Assembly (NCBI GenBank): GCA_002167745.1
Contig: NHCB01000010.1
Coordinates: forward strand, 145,869-189,927
Source of the DNA: Betaproteobacteria bacterium TMED22
Lineage (GTDB): Bacteria > Pseudomonadota > Gammaproteobacteria > Burkholderiales > Eutrophovitaceae
DNA length: 44,059 nt
Direction of reading: 5' to 3'
A model generated the notes under the pieces. The model ran no database searches and was not told the DNA's origin. It was given only the letters and a program-made list of their open reading frames with translations. A program made the position numbers and the translations under genes. Shown piece by piece: positions 15,617-24,504 of the stretch (positions within the stretch are counted from its first letter, which is position 1; each line of letters starts with the position of its first letter).

Positions 15617-17278
15617 TTAATTCGAAACACTAACCCATACATCGTTATTCATATTAACTCGACCTTCTTTTAGCAACTTAATCAAGTGAGCGAGAAGAGA
15701 ACGCTTTGCGAGTTGATGTAGTGTTTCAGAAACATCATCGTAAGCTCGAACTACCAATTCATCAATTGTTCCTGCTTTTAAGGTAGACAGTGCATTTACA
15801 ATTTTTGTCTCTCGTTTTTGCCGATGTATTAACAAACGATTGACTACTTCGTGAGGGTTATCCATCAGGAAACCGTGGCCCGGCGCAATCCAGTCAAACT
15901 GATAATCGTACAAGTTATTTAAGGAACTAAAGTACGCTGACATATCACCGTCCGGGGGATTAATCACAACGGTCGATCCTTGCATGATGTGATCCCCAGT
16001 AAATAGCATACGTGCCTCTTCAAAGAGGAAGCATAAATGATTAGAAGCATGCCCTGGTGTATGCAGAATATCGATTTTTAAGTCGCCGAAGTTCGTCTTG
16101 CTTCCGCCACTAAGTTGCTCATCAGGAATAAAAGAAGAGTCTTGACGATCCATATCATCAGCCAGTCGCCCGTAAATACGTGCTCCCATAGAGCGATTTA
16201 TCAGCGCCGCACCGGGTGAATGGTCGATATGCGTATGAGTACATAGAACCCACTTGACCCGATTTGAAGTAAGGTCTCGAATCAAGTCAATATGCTTCGT
16301 GTCCTCTGGTCCAGGGTCAATAACTAAATAACCATTCGCATCATCGCCCAGAATATACGTATTAGTTCCTGGACCAGTCATAATGCTGGCATTAGGAGCC
16401 GTTAATCTTTTCACTCGTTTATCAATTTGAACCGCGACACCCGCTTGAATATCTCGAGAGACAGTCCCTAGTTGCTTGGGGTCCAATTTTCCAGCTTCAG
16501 CGTACGCAAAGTCTCCTGGCAATAGCAATTTTTTTCCCCCAATGCCAGTCGTTAATCGGGGTTTCATAGGGGTGACGGGAGGGGCATTAAGCGTATAACT
16601 TAATGCTTCTTCCACCTCACGAAATTCTGTAAGTTTTTCCAAAGTCTTTTGCGTGGGAAACATTAAATTCAATTCTCCCTTGCTACTCAGTTTGAGTGCC
16701 TCTTCCGGCTTCGCCCATCGATGACCGACTAATTCCCCTCCATCGTGTTGAGCGATTTGTCCATTTGGCATTCGTGCAATAAAAAATCTCGTATCGTACC
16801 GTCTTGGACTTCCCGCGTGAGTTACCCATCGGCTAAGGTAATGCAGTCGATCTACTTCTAGGCTGAGCTCGGCATCCCTTAGAATTTCATGAAATGTTAC
16901 TTCTCCACGGTCGAGTTTTTTTCGATTACTGGATTGAAAGTTAGAATATTCATTTTCAGAAAGCATCTCGCCCGAACTTGAAGCTGCAAACAACACTCCT
17001 ACCTCTTCAAAACATTCTCGAATTGCTGCAATCCAATAATTCAATCCACCATCGGAGACACCAAGAATCTGATTTGCCTGATCGTCATTTAGCTTTCCGG
17101 ATATATTGAAGTTATCACCGTAATCTAAGTCATCAAGGGCACCTCCTGGAAAGACAAAAGCTCCTGCAGCGAAATTGACTTTACTGGTTTTTTCCCCTAG
17201 CAACACCTCCATACCTGCCGCGCTATCGCGCACAAGGATGAGGGTCGCTGCAGGCCTTGGAGTAACGATTTCAGCCAT
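15617..17278 (-). CDS. NUDIX hydrolase fused to metallo-beta-lactamase-fold hydrolase
   Basis: The 553-residue protein joins two enzymes. Residues 8-225 are a NUDIX domain of the NUDT19-like kind, with the box split by an insertion: GGALDD at 45-50 and AAIRECFEEVG at 84-94. Residues about 280-470 are an MBL domain with the metal ligands THTHIDHSPG (347-356), HTPGH (406-410) and GDH (428-430). The last 80 residues are rich in helices and resemble the winged-helix tail of LACTB2-like proteins. NUDT19 relatives cleave CoA or nucleotide diphosphates, and LACTB2 relatives are nucleases or thioesterase-like hydrolases, so the fusion may process CoA esters or RNA ends. Both active sites look intact. 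It is convergent with the MFS gene (14-base gap). Confidence 0.88.
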   Translation of the reverse strand: MAEIVTPRPAATLILVRDSAAGMEVLLGEKTSKVNFAAGAFVFPGGALDDLDYGDNFNISGKLNDDQANQILGVSDGGLNYWIAAIRECFEEVGVLFAASSSGEMLSENEYSNFQSSNRKKLDRGEVTFHEILRDAELSLEVDRLHYLSRWVTHAGSPRRYDTRFFIARMPNGQIAQHDGGELVGHRWAKPEEALKLSSKGELNLMFPTQKTLEKLTEFREVEEALSYTLNAPPVTPMKPRLTTGIGGKKLLLPGDFAYAEAGKLDPKQLGTVSRDIQAGVAVQIDKRVKRLTAPNASIMTGPGTNTYILGDDANGYLVIDPGPEDTKHIDLIRDLTSNRVKWVLCTHTHIDHSPGAALINRSMGARIYGRLADDMDRQDSSFIPDEQLSGGSKTNFGDLKIDILHTPGHASNHLCFLFEEARMLFTGDHIMQGSTVVINPPDGDMSAYFSSLNNLYDYQFDWIAPGHGFLMDNPHEVVNRLLIHRQKRETKIVNALSTLKAGTIDELVVRAYDDVSETLHQLAKRSLLAHLIKLLKEGRVNMNNDVWVSVSN

Positions 17279-17354
17279 ACGTACACCAACCGAATTCAGT
17301 TTGACAATTAACGTGACTCGGGCTTGGTCGGCTGAGCAACATCAAGATCGCGAT

Positions 17355-18641
17355 CTACGCCACCCGTTTATGCCCATAACGACGAATACGGATATCCGCT
17401 TGCGCTTTATGTCCAGCGAAACCTTCTACTTCGCAAAGTCTAGAACAGTACTCCCCAACCATCGCAGATGCTTCTGGCTTAACGCGTTGGTAAGTACACG
17501 TCTTAATAAACTTACCTACCCATAGCCCACCTGTATACCGAGCAGCCTTCCTGGTAGGTAGCGTATGGTTTGTTCCAATCACCTTATCGCCAAACGATAC
17601 ATTCGTCTCAGGCCCCAGAAACAGCGCACCGTAATTTGATAAATTATTTAGGAAGTAATCATTGTTTTTGGTCATTACTTGCACGTGCTCAGAGGCAAGT
17701 CGATCGGCTTCTTTAATCATTTCCGCATTATCCTTGCACAAAATAACCTGTCCGTAATCCCTCCAAGCTTGTCCCGCGACTTCTGCCGTCGGTAAAACTG
17801 TAAGCTGTTTTGCTATTTGCTTAACAGTATCTTCAGCTAATCTACGCGACGTCGTCAAAAGGATCGATGGAGAATTAGGGCCATGTTCTGCCTGACCTAA
17901 AACATCAGTAGCGCATATTTCCCCGTCAACAGCGTCATCTGCAATGATTAGTGTTTCGGTTGGTCCTGCGAACAAATCGATGCCTACTCGTCCCGACAAC
18001 TGGCGTTTAGCTTCAGCCACAAATGCGTTTCCCGGTCCAGCAATCATATCGACTGGTTTGATTGTAGACGTTCCAAGAGCCATCGCACCAATGGCTTGAA
18101 CACCTCCCAGCGCATAAATCTCGGTAGCACCTGCCATATGCATTGCTGCTACAATCGCTGGATGTGGACTTCCTTGATAAGGCGGTGCACAAGCAATAAT
18201 GCGTTTCACTCCTGCTACCTTAGCAGTGACGACGCTCATATGTGCCGAGGCCACCATCGGGTATTTTCCACCCGGAACATAACATCCAACGCTATTAATA
18301 GGAATATTCTTATGACCCAATACAACACCAGGCAACGTCTCCACTTCGACATCTCTGATTGAATCCCGCTGTATTTGTGCAAAATTACGAATTTGAGATT
18401 GAGCAAACTTGATGTCATCAATCACCTGCTTAGGCAACCTCTTCATGCAGTCTTCAATTTGAGCCTTACTCAGTTTAAAGTCTTTGGGATCCCACTTATC
18501 GAATTTTTTCGACAACGCCCTAACCGCTTTATCGCCAGATTTATCGATATCTGCGAGAATTCCCTCGACCACAGACCTAACCTTTGCGATATCCGACGCA
18601 TCATCTTCCGCCGAAATACCTTTTTTTAACCAAATTGCCAT
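17355..18641 (-). CDS. HisD-family dehydrogenase, HpsN-like
   Basis: I start at [15 protein letters not shown], with AAGGGG upstream, giving 428 residues. The protein is a histidinol dehydrogenase homologue: [58 protein letters not shown], zinc-ligand segment [11 protein letters not shown], catalytic Glu-His in ASEHVQVMT, and [13 protein letters not shown] near the end. No other his gene is nearby. The segment [29 protein letters not shown] fits the catabolic paralogues typified by HpsN, which oxidises (R)-2,3-dihydroxypropane-1-sulfonate to sulfolactate with NAD+. I therefore call it a catabolic HisD paralogue, perhaps acting on DHPS. The fold is certain, the substrate only suggested. Confidence 0.82.
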   Translation of the reverse strand: MAIWLKKGISAEDDASDIAKVRSVVEGILADIDKSGDKAVRALSKKFDKWDPKDFKLSKAQIEDCMKRLPKQVIDDIKFAQSQIRNFAQIQRDSIRDVEVETLPGVVLGHKNIPINSVGCYVPGGKYPMVASAHMSVVTAKVAGVKRIIACAPPYQGSPHPAIVAAMHMAGATEIYALGGVQAIGAMALGTSTIKPVDMIAGPGNAFVAEAKRQLSGRVGIDLFAGPTETLIIADDAVDGEICATDVLGQAEHGPNSPSILLTTSRRLAEDTVKQIAKQLTVLPTAEVAGQAWRDYGQVILCKDNAEMIKEADRLASEHVQVMTKNNDYFLNNLSNYGALFLGPETNVSFGDKVIGTNHTLPTRKAARYTGGLWVGKFIKTCTYQRVKPEASAMVGEYCSRLCEVEGFAGHKAQADIRIRRYGHKRVA

Positions 18642-18916
18642 CCTCGGCACCCCTTAAACCAGTTTATTTTCATGTACTTACGAACCACTAAATGAGATTC
18701 AACTATCTATCTAGACCGTTATTCTCTTCGGTATATCACGATCAGTCAATTACTCCTTATTAAATTTACTGAATCCAAGATGTTTTTGAAGACCAAAATC
18801 TCCTTAATAACCGACGGAACCGCACAATAATGGTGCGCTCACAAAGATATGGCGCAAAAAACAACTAAAATGGGTAGACTTACCTAAGCCTATTAGCCGG
18901 AAGTTATTCAATAAAA

Positions 18917-19747
18917 ATGTCAAATTACGAGCTCTCACAAGAAGAAGTCAATAAGTTTGACCAAGATGGTTATTTCATTGTTAAAGGACTTTTTGATAAT
19001 GAAGAAATATCGATTTTGCGAACGGCGATAGAAACCGATCCTAATCTCAAAGAGAATCTATATAACCGGTTCGATTCTTCTGGACGTAAAACAATTATGG
19101 CCACTTGGAATCATCCCGGCGACAGTGTCTATGGACTGGCGGCTCGAAGTCGTAAGGTCGTTGATTCTATTGAAACCTTGCTCGGTGGAGAAGTGTATCA
19201 CTACCACTCAAAACTAACGGCAAAAGAACCTCATGAAGGTGGAGCCTGGGAATGGCATCAAGATTATGGATACTGGTACCACAATGGTATCTTATTTCCG
19301 CATATGTGCAGCTTGATGGTGGCGCTAGACGAAACCAATAAAGAAAATGGTTGCCTACAAATTGTTAAGGGTTCCCACCTTTGTGGCCGTATAGAACATG
19401 GCGTTCTCGACGGTAATCAAGTAGGAGCTGATGCTCGCAGAGTAGAAGAGATTCTGAAATTAATGCCCGTTGAACATATCGAACTCAAACCAGGTGATGG
19501 CGTTTTTTTTCACTGTAACTCACTTCACAGATCTGACCAAAACCGATCAGACAACCGAAGATGGACCGTTATCCATTGTTATAACTTAGCGACTAACAAT
19601 CCATTTCTAGAACACCATCATCCTTTCTATACACCCATTAAAAAAGTAGCAGATTCAGCAATAAAGCAGGCCGGCATCCGACTTTCAGACTCGACAGGTG
19701 AATTTAACGAGCAGTCTGTCAACCCACCTGAATTAACAGAAAAATAA
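18917..19747 (+). CDS. phytanoyl-CoA dioxygenase (PhyH)-family oxygenase
   Basis: The 276-residue protein matches PhyH-type Fe(II)/2-oxoglutarate oxygenases. It begins with LSQEEVNKFDQDGYFIVKGLF and has the iron ligands His114 and Asp116 in WEWHQDYGYWY and the distal His204 in CNSLHRSDQNRSDNRRW, where a following arginine would bind 2-oxoglutarate. The segment VALDETNKENGCLQIVKGSH is the conserved family core. Members hydroxylate fatty acyl-CoAs, ectoine or phosphonates; the WHQDYG spacing is shared with EctD and many uncharacterised proteins. It stands alone, divergent from the HisD-like gene across 275 bases in which I see no further element, and upstream of murI. Confidence 0.88.
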   Translation: MSNYELSQEEVNKFDQDGYFIVKGLFDNEEISILRTAIETDPNLKENLYNRFDSSGRKTIMATWNHPGDSVYGLAARSRKVVDSIETLLGGEVYHYHSKLTAKEPHEGGAWEWHQDYGYWYHNGILFPHMCSLMVALDETNKENGCLQIVKGSHLCGRIEHGVLDGNQVGADARRVEEILKLMPVEHIELKPGDGVFFHCNSLHRSDQNRSDNRRWTVIHCYNLATNNPFLEHHHPFYTPIKKVADSAIKQAGIRLSDSTGEFNEQSVNPPELTEK

Positions 19748-19802
19748 CTTAAAACATTCGTCTAACATATCGCTCGTTTAAGAGCAGTTATCAATTGATC
19801 CA

Positions 19803-20591
19803 ATGAATAATCAACCAATCGGTATATTTGACTCAGGTATAGGTGGTCTATCAATCCTCGGCGAAATAAAATCATTACTACCCAACGAACACTTAATCTA
19901 TATTGGCGATACCGCATATCTACCCTACGGCACTAAAAGTAAACAAATCATTTCTGAACGAGCAAATAAAATTTGTAAGTATTTATTAAGTAAAAACTGT
20001 AAATCAATCGTCGTAGCATGCAATACAGCGACGAGTGCCGCCATACATGAGTTACGATCTAGCTTCTCTGTTCCGATTATCGGTATTGAACCGGCGATTA
20101 AACCGGCCAGGTTACGTACCCAAAGTCGAATCATTGGCATCCTGGCGACAGAAGCAACATTGGGAGGGGATAAGCTCCAAGCCCTGAAACAGAAATTCGG
20201 GCAAGATATCAAAATTTTACACCAGGCGTGTTCGGGTCTAGTAGAAGAAATTGAACTGGGTGATCGACAAAGCCAATTCCTTCACGACCTTATAGAGACA
20301 TATGTCGAACCCCTGATCAAACAAGGGGTAGACACGCTCGTTCTAGGATGCACTCACTTTCCTTTGATAAAGGATCTTATCCAAAAATACGCGGGTGATA
20401 GCGTTCGAGTCATAGATCCTTCTTTATCTGTCGCCAGTGAATTAAAAAGACAGCTGGACATAAAAAATATAGGACGAAAAGGAGGCTCTGGGACTACTAC
20501 TTGCTTTCAAACCGGTAACAACAAGACGTTTGAGACGTTTATAAAAAAATCTAATTTAAATTATGGCTCGCCCAACCTAATAACTCCGTAA
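19803..20591 (+). CDS. murI: glutamate racemase
   Basis: The 262-residue protein is a complete glutamate racemase. It has PIGIFDSGIGGLSIL with the substrate-binding Asp10/Ser11, YIGDTAYLPYGTKS, the first catalytic cysteine at 73 in VVACNTATSAA, and the second at 183 in LVLGCTHFPLI with His185. It interconverts L- and D-glutamate to supply D-Glu for peptidoglycan in the cytoplasm. It lies 55 bases after the PhyH-like gene on the same strand. Its last codons overlap the remains of an EamA transporter gene on the other strand, so its 3' end marks a rearrangement point. The C-terminal tail after the last helix looks of normal length. Confidence 0.96.
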   Translation: MNNQPIGIFDSGIGGLSILGEIKSLLPNEHLIYIGDTAYLPYGTKSKQIISERANKICKYLLSKNCKSIVVACNTATSAAIHELRSSFSVPIIGIEPAIKPARLRTQSRIIGILATEATLGGDKLQALKQKFGQDIKILHQACSGLVEEIELGDRQSQFLHDLIETYVEPLIKQGVDTLVLGCTHFPLIKDLIQKYAGDSVRVIDPSLSVASELKRQLDIKNIGRKGGSGTTTCFQTGNNKTFETFIKKSNLNYGSPNLITP

Positions 20592-20801
20592 AAAATGTAC
20601 CTCAATCTTTTTAGTCTTGAGTTGTCTTCAACCAGTGCAACTCATTACAATTACCATTATCGAAAAGCCCACCACGCTTCGTACAAATAATATTTGCGAT
20701 GTTGAGAGTTCAGCCGATAATTCACGACCGGAGATCGCCATCAAGGAAAATGAAAACATTCCACCAAACATCCAAAGTACTGCTTTAGTTTGATCGGACA
20801 T
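20577..20801 (-). pseudogene. truncated EamA/DMT-family transporter remnant
   Basis: Reading leftward from the ATG at 20801, the frame gives MSDQTKAVLWMFGGMFSFSL, then MAISGRELSAELSTSQILFV and RSVVGFSIMVIVMSCTG before a TGA at 20628-20630. This is the first two helices of an EamA (RhaT/DMT) transporter with the family's ILFVRS segment. Beyond the TGA the same frame continues RQLKTKKIEVHFLRSY before a TAG at 20577. EamA proteins have a similar basic loop after the second helix, often with W where the stop now is. Full-length members have about 290 residues, so over three quarters are missing. It is a decayed gene, cut where murI ends. Confidence 0.72.
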
Positions 20802-20830
20802 AACTCAGCATAAAGAATCTCGTTTGGAAG

Positions 20831-21355
20831 TCAGACAAAACCCGCGACACCCAGAAGAGCACCTATCGCCATCAATAACAATAAATGTAATCGGGTTTTC
20901 CACACAATTAAGGCTACTAACATCAAGCAAATTAGTGTTGAAATCCCTGAAAACCCTTTCATTAAAATTAATGCAGTAGAAAATAATAACCCTACGACAA
21001 CGGGCGAGGAACCAATCGCAAACGACTGTACCGACAATCGATGACTATTCCTATGACGCCATCGGCTGACATAAAAAGCAAATATGGCAGAGGGCACAAT
21101 CATCGCAAACATAATCAATAAAGCCCCACTAAATCCAGATATTTGATATCCCAGGACCGCAACAAATAGAGCATTAGGACCTGGCGATAATTTACCCAAG
21201 GTAACCGCAGCTAAAAACTCCTGATTGGATACTAGGGATAATCCATCAACCACAAGCCGGTGCATATCGGGTGCCACCGCCATTACCCCACCAATCGCTA
21301 AAAAAGATAAGAATGCAAAATTCGCTAATAGCGTCATCCAGACAACAAGGCTCAT
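20831..21355 (-). CDS. chromate transporter (CHR) subunit, second gene
   Basis: The 174-residue membrane protein starts at the ATG that overlaps the preceding CHR stop (ATGA); longer frames would run into that gene. It carries the CHR family motifs FLSFLAIGGVMAVAPDMHR near the start and the LGKLSPGPNALFVAVLGYQISG loop, followed by several hydrophobic helices. Short-chain CHR proteins work as pairs encoded by neighbouring genes, exporting chromate by proton-driven antiport. Translational coupling with the upstream gene supports a heterodimer. Family members also exist without chromate resistance, so the true anion may differ. Confidence 0.87.
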   Translation of the reverse strand: MSLVVWMTLLANFAFLSFLAIGGVMAVAPDMHRLVVDGLSLVSNQEFLAAVTLGKLSPGPNALFVAVLGYQISGFSGALLIMFAMIVPSAIFAFYVSRWRHRNSHRLSVQSFAIGSSPVVVGLLFSTALILMKGFSGISTLICLMLVALIVWKTRLHLLLLMAIGALLGVAGFV

Positions 21356-21948
21356 AGTCGAGACCTTTTCTTGTCTTGATAAGACTGAAGAGCATGACGA
21401 GCCCATAGATATGAAAACGGCCCGCAGCCTAAAACCGCCCATACTATCGACAAGCGTAAATAACCAATCATATAAACCACACTAGCGATAACCAGAATCG
21501 GCACGAGTCGACCCACGATAGCTGTTTGTATCCCTGATAAAAGTCTAAGGCCCGTCCCTAGCGTCATGCCAACTGCAACAACTGACATTCCTTTTATAGC
21601 TCCCAAAAGTGGTGAGTCCACCGCCACTTGCTCATAGCTGCTTGCTAATATTAAAATCACAACTGACGGCAGAATAAGCATGCCCGACAAGGCTACGACA
21701 GCACCTTTCGCCCCAAAAAACCGATCACCTATCATAAGTGCTAAGTTACAAACGTTTGGCCCAGGCAGGATCTGAGATAACGTAAACATTTCTAAGAATT
21801 CGGTCTGTGAAAACCACTTTCTCTGATCTACGAGCATTCTTTGCATTACGGTAATGACGCCACCAAAACCTTGCAATGCAATCAAGGAGAATACATAAAA
21901 TAACTCAGAAAGGTTATGAGGCTTAGAAGCAAAAAATTTCGATGACAT
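21352..21948 (-). CDS. chromate transporter (CHR) subunit, first gene
   Basis: The 198-residue membrane protein has the N-terminal CHR signature FYVFSLIALQGFGGVITVMQRM, then the WFSQTEFLEMFTLSQILPGPNVCNLALMIG stretch (the PGP motif with the usual polar residues) and the ALSGMLILPSVVIL helix. It pairs with the downstream 174-residue CHR protein through a four-base ATGA overlap, so the two half-size proteins should form one transporter. The gene diverges from gshA across 143 bases, so both promoters must lie there. Linking it with glutathione synthesis in oxyanion or redox stress is attractive but only inference. Confidence 0.88.
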   Translation of the reverse strand: MSSKFFASKPHNLSELFYVFSLIALQGFGGVITVMQRMLVDQRKWFSQTEFLEMFTLSQILPGPNVCNLALMIGDRFFGAKGAVVALSGMLILPSVVILILASSYEQVAVDSPLLGAIKGMSVVAVGMTLGTGLRLLSGIQTAIVGRLVPILVIASVVYMIGYLRLSIVWAVLGCGPFSYLWARHALQSYQDKKRSRL

Positions 21949-22091
21949 GAGAGGGCAGATTAAAATATTACTTATAAATTAAACGTCCAAATGACAAGGT
22001 ATCCCGCGCAAGATTTGAGTCGCGATAAGGGATATCATACGGTAAAGGGAATTACACGAGAACCCATATCTGTAATCGAATAAAAAAATAT

Positions 22092-23669
22092 ATGTCCCCA
22101 TTAAAACTTGAGCAACTGAGTGAGTATGATCTAGCGAACCTAAACAGAGGTATCGAAAAAGAGAGCTTGCGTGTCTCCCCGACGGGACGACTAAGTCAGC
22201 ATAGGCATCCTAAAACGCTTGGCTCAGCACTAACACATGGAAATATAACTACAGACTTCAGTGAATCACAACTAGAACTAATTACGGATACGCACAATGG
22301 AGTAAATGCTTGTCTTAGCCAATTGAGGGAAATTCATCAATTTGTAAGCCGTAACATCTCATCAGAACTTCTTTGGTGTTCAAGTATGCCGTGTATGTTG
22401 CCACATGATCAGGACATTCCAATCGCCCAGTTTGGCACATCAAATATCGCCACGGCTAAGACGGTTTATCGGCGCGGCCTGGCGGTAAGGTATGGCGCAA
22501 AAATGCAAACAATTTCTGGAATTCATTACAATTTCTCAATGCCAAATGAAACTTGGTCTAGAGTCTATGGCAGCTCTCATGATCGTAATGAATTGATAAA
22601 TATTAAAAATCAACATTACTTTTCATTGATAAGAAATTTTAGAAAAAATGCCTGGTTGCTTCTTTATCTTTTCGGAGCTTCGCCCGCGGTATGTGATTGT
22701 TTTGTTAAAGGTCGGGTACATCACTTAAAGATGATGTCGAATGGTACTCGCTTTCTTCCTTATGCCACGTCACTAAGAATGGGTCCATTGGGCTATCAAA
22801 GTGATGCACAGTCAGCAATCAGCGTGAGCTACAACAATCTAAAAAGTTATGCTCAATCACTCTACGATGCGCTTACACAACCCTATCCTCCCTACGCGGC
22901 CATCGGACTCAGCAATCAAGAACGACCGCTTCAGTTATCCAACGCATTATTACAAATCGAAAATGAATTTTACGGAACGATACGACCAAAGCAACCAATC
23001 CAGTTTGGAGAACGTCCGCTATTAGCTCTAAATAGAAGAGGTGTTGAATATGTAGAGGTTCGTTGCGTTGACCTCAATCCATACGAGGAAATTGGAATCA
23101 CTAAAGAGACTATAGCGTTTCTTGATACGTTTTTACTTTATTGTCTAATATCACAAAGCTCGACTGATTCTATAGAAGAAGATCGCTCTAACAGTGAAAA
23201 TCAATATCTTATTGCAGAGCGTGGTAGAGATCCAAATCTAAAGCTAAATCGAGATAAAAATCACTTATCTGTAAAAGATTGGGGACAAGATATCATTGAA
23301 GCATGCCAACCTTTTGCGCTAAAACTAGATCAGGCGAATAACACCACTGATCATACTCAATCGTTAAAAAATGCACTCGAATCCATTCAAAACCCCAATA
23401 AAACTCCTTCCGCAAAGGTGCTGCATGACGTTGAAGCACATAACGGCTCCTACTTCGACTTTATCATGGGACTTTCATCAAAATATACAGACAAACTAAA
23501 GAACGACACTTTGTCTGACACAACTTTAAATAAATATGTGAGTAACGCACAATCATCCATGGTAAGGCAACAAGATATTGAACACGAGGACCAATTGGAA
23601 TTCGAAGAATTCCGAAAAGATTACGTGTCACAAGAAGCCTCCAGGATAATCCTGGAGGAAAATGGATAA
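22092..23669 (+). CDS. gshA: glutamate-cysteine ligase, proteobacterial type
   Basis: The 525-residue protein matches the E. coli-type GshA in length and order: NLNRGIEKESLRVSPTGRLS at the start with the catalytic glutamate, LGSALTHGNITTDFSESQLE, GIHYNFSMP, TSLRMGPLGYQS, and VEYVEVRCVDLNPYEEIGI. It joins glutamate and cysteine with ATP, the first and controlling step of glutathione synthesis. No gshB is in the window. The ATG lacks a clear binding site, preceded by an A/T-rich leader. The last codons of the gene form a perfect 9-bp hairpin. The gene diverges from the CHR transporter pair and converges on an SDR gene. Confidence 0.95.
   Translation: MSPLKLEQLSEYDLANLNRGIEKESLRVSPTGRLSQHRHPKTLGSALTHGNITTDFSESQLELITDTHNGVNACLSQLREIHQFVSRNISSELLWCSSMPCMLPHDQDIPIAQFGTSNIATAKTVYRRGLAVRYGAKMQTISGIHYNFSMPNETWSRVYGSSHDRNELINIKNQHYFSLIRNFRKNAWLLLYLFGASPAVCDCFVKGRVHHLKMMSNGTRFLPYATSLRMGPLGYQSDAQSAISVSYNNLKSYAQSLYDALTQPYPPYAAIGLSNQERPLQLSNALLQIENEFYGTIRPKQPIQFGERPLLALNRRGVEYVEVRCVDLNPYEEIGITKETIAFLDTFLLYCLISQSSTDSIEEDRSNSENQYLIAERGRDPNLKLNRDKNHLSVKDWGQDIIEACQPFALKLDQANNTTDHTQSLKNALESIQNPNKTPSAKVLHDVEAHNGSYFDFIMGLSSKYTDKLKNDTLSDTTLNKYVSNAQSSMVRQQDIEHEDQLEFEEFRKDYVSQEASRIILEENG
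23638..23658 (+). terminator. perfect hairpin inside the last codons of gshA
   Basis: CCTCCAGGA and TCCTGGAGG pair without mismatch around a TAA loop. The hairpin lies in the coding sequence for ASRIILEE and ends nine bases before the stop. The following DNA is A/T-rich but has no run of T, so this is either a factor-assisted terminator or a 3'-end stabiliser of the gshA mRNA between two convergent genes. Confidence 0.4.
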
Positions 23670-23694
23670 GTTTCTATTAAATCAATTTCGATTC

Positions 23695-24474
23695 TTAAAA
23701 GGCACTGTTATAAACCCCACCATCAATCAATAAACTTTGTCCTGTAATGTACCCTGCATGGGCGCTGCATAAGAACGCACATGTTTTACCAAATTCATCA
23801 GGCGCTCCAAAGCGCTTGGCCGGGATTTTCGACGCACGATCATCCGCAACTTCCTGAACACTAACACCAGTATTTTGGGCCCAGGTTTCCAAGCCTCCTC
23901 TAAGTCGATCTGTGTCAAAAAATCCTGGCAGTATATTATTAACTGTAACATTATTATCAGCAATCGTCCTCGACACACCCGCAAGAAATGCCGTCAATCC
24001 AGCCCTCGCCCCGCTCGACAAATCTAGCCCAGGCACTGGCATTTTTACACTCATCGATGTGATATTTACGATACGTCCAAACTTTTGGCTAATCATATGA
24101 TCGACAACCTTTTGAATTAATTCGATCGGAGTAACCATGTTCATAGTTACCCCATCAATCATCGCATCACGATCTAGTTCTCTAAAATCTCTGAATGGAG
24201 GACCACCATTATTATTAATTAATATATCTGGATTCGCGCATGCATTTAAAACTTTTGCCTGTCCGTCTTGAGTGCTGATATCCGCAATAACTGGAGTTAC
24301 CGAGACCCCGTTAGTTTTTACTATCTCATTTGCAGTCTCAGTCAACGCTTTTTCATCTCTGCCGTTTAATACGAGCGAAACACCAGCCTCGGCTAACGCA
24401 ACCGCACAGGCCTTACCAAGTCCTCGACTTGAAGCACACACAATAGCTGTTCTTCCTTTTATTCCAAGGTCCAT
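23695..24474 (-). CDS. atypical SDR lacking the catalytic Tyr-Lys pair
   Basis: The 259-residue protein has an SDR fold with cofactor motif VCASSRGLGKACAVALAEAG (residues 12-31), NGRDEKAL, ILINNNGGPPF in place of NNAG, and C-terminal ITGQSLLIDGGVY. Where classical SDRs carry YxxxK it reads LDLSSGARAGLTAF, so both catalytic residues are replaced; the Ser of NITSMS is kept. This SNGAR-like variant forms a known group of FabG-like proteins that may use another mechanism or not be dehydrogenases. It converges with gshA and is upstream of a Sel1 gene on a separate transcript. Family certain, activity uncertain. Confidence 0.87.
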   Translation of the reverse strand: MDLGIKGRTAIVCASSRGLGKACAVALAEAGVSLVLNGRDEKALTETANEIVKTNGVSVTPVIADISTQDGQAKVLNACANPDILINNNGGPPFRDFRELDRDAMIDGVTMNMVTPIELIQKVVDHMISQKFGRIVNITSMSVKMPVPGLDLSSGARAGLTAFLAGVSRTIADNNVTVNNILPGFFDTDRLRGGLETWAQNTGVSVQEVADDRASKIPAKRFGAPDEFGKTCAFLCSAHAGYITGQSLLIDGGVYNSAF

Positions 24475-24504
24475 CGATTATTCCTCCTAGATTTTTAATA
24501 AATG

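Noticed and set aside
17355-18641. Histidinol dehydrogenase for histidine synthesis (hisD)
   Set aside because: No other his gene is near, and the C-terminal motif region fits the catabolic HpsN-like paralogues better.
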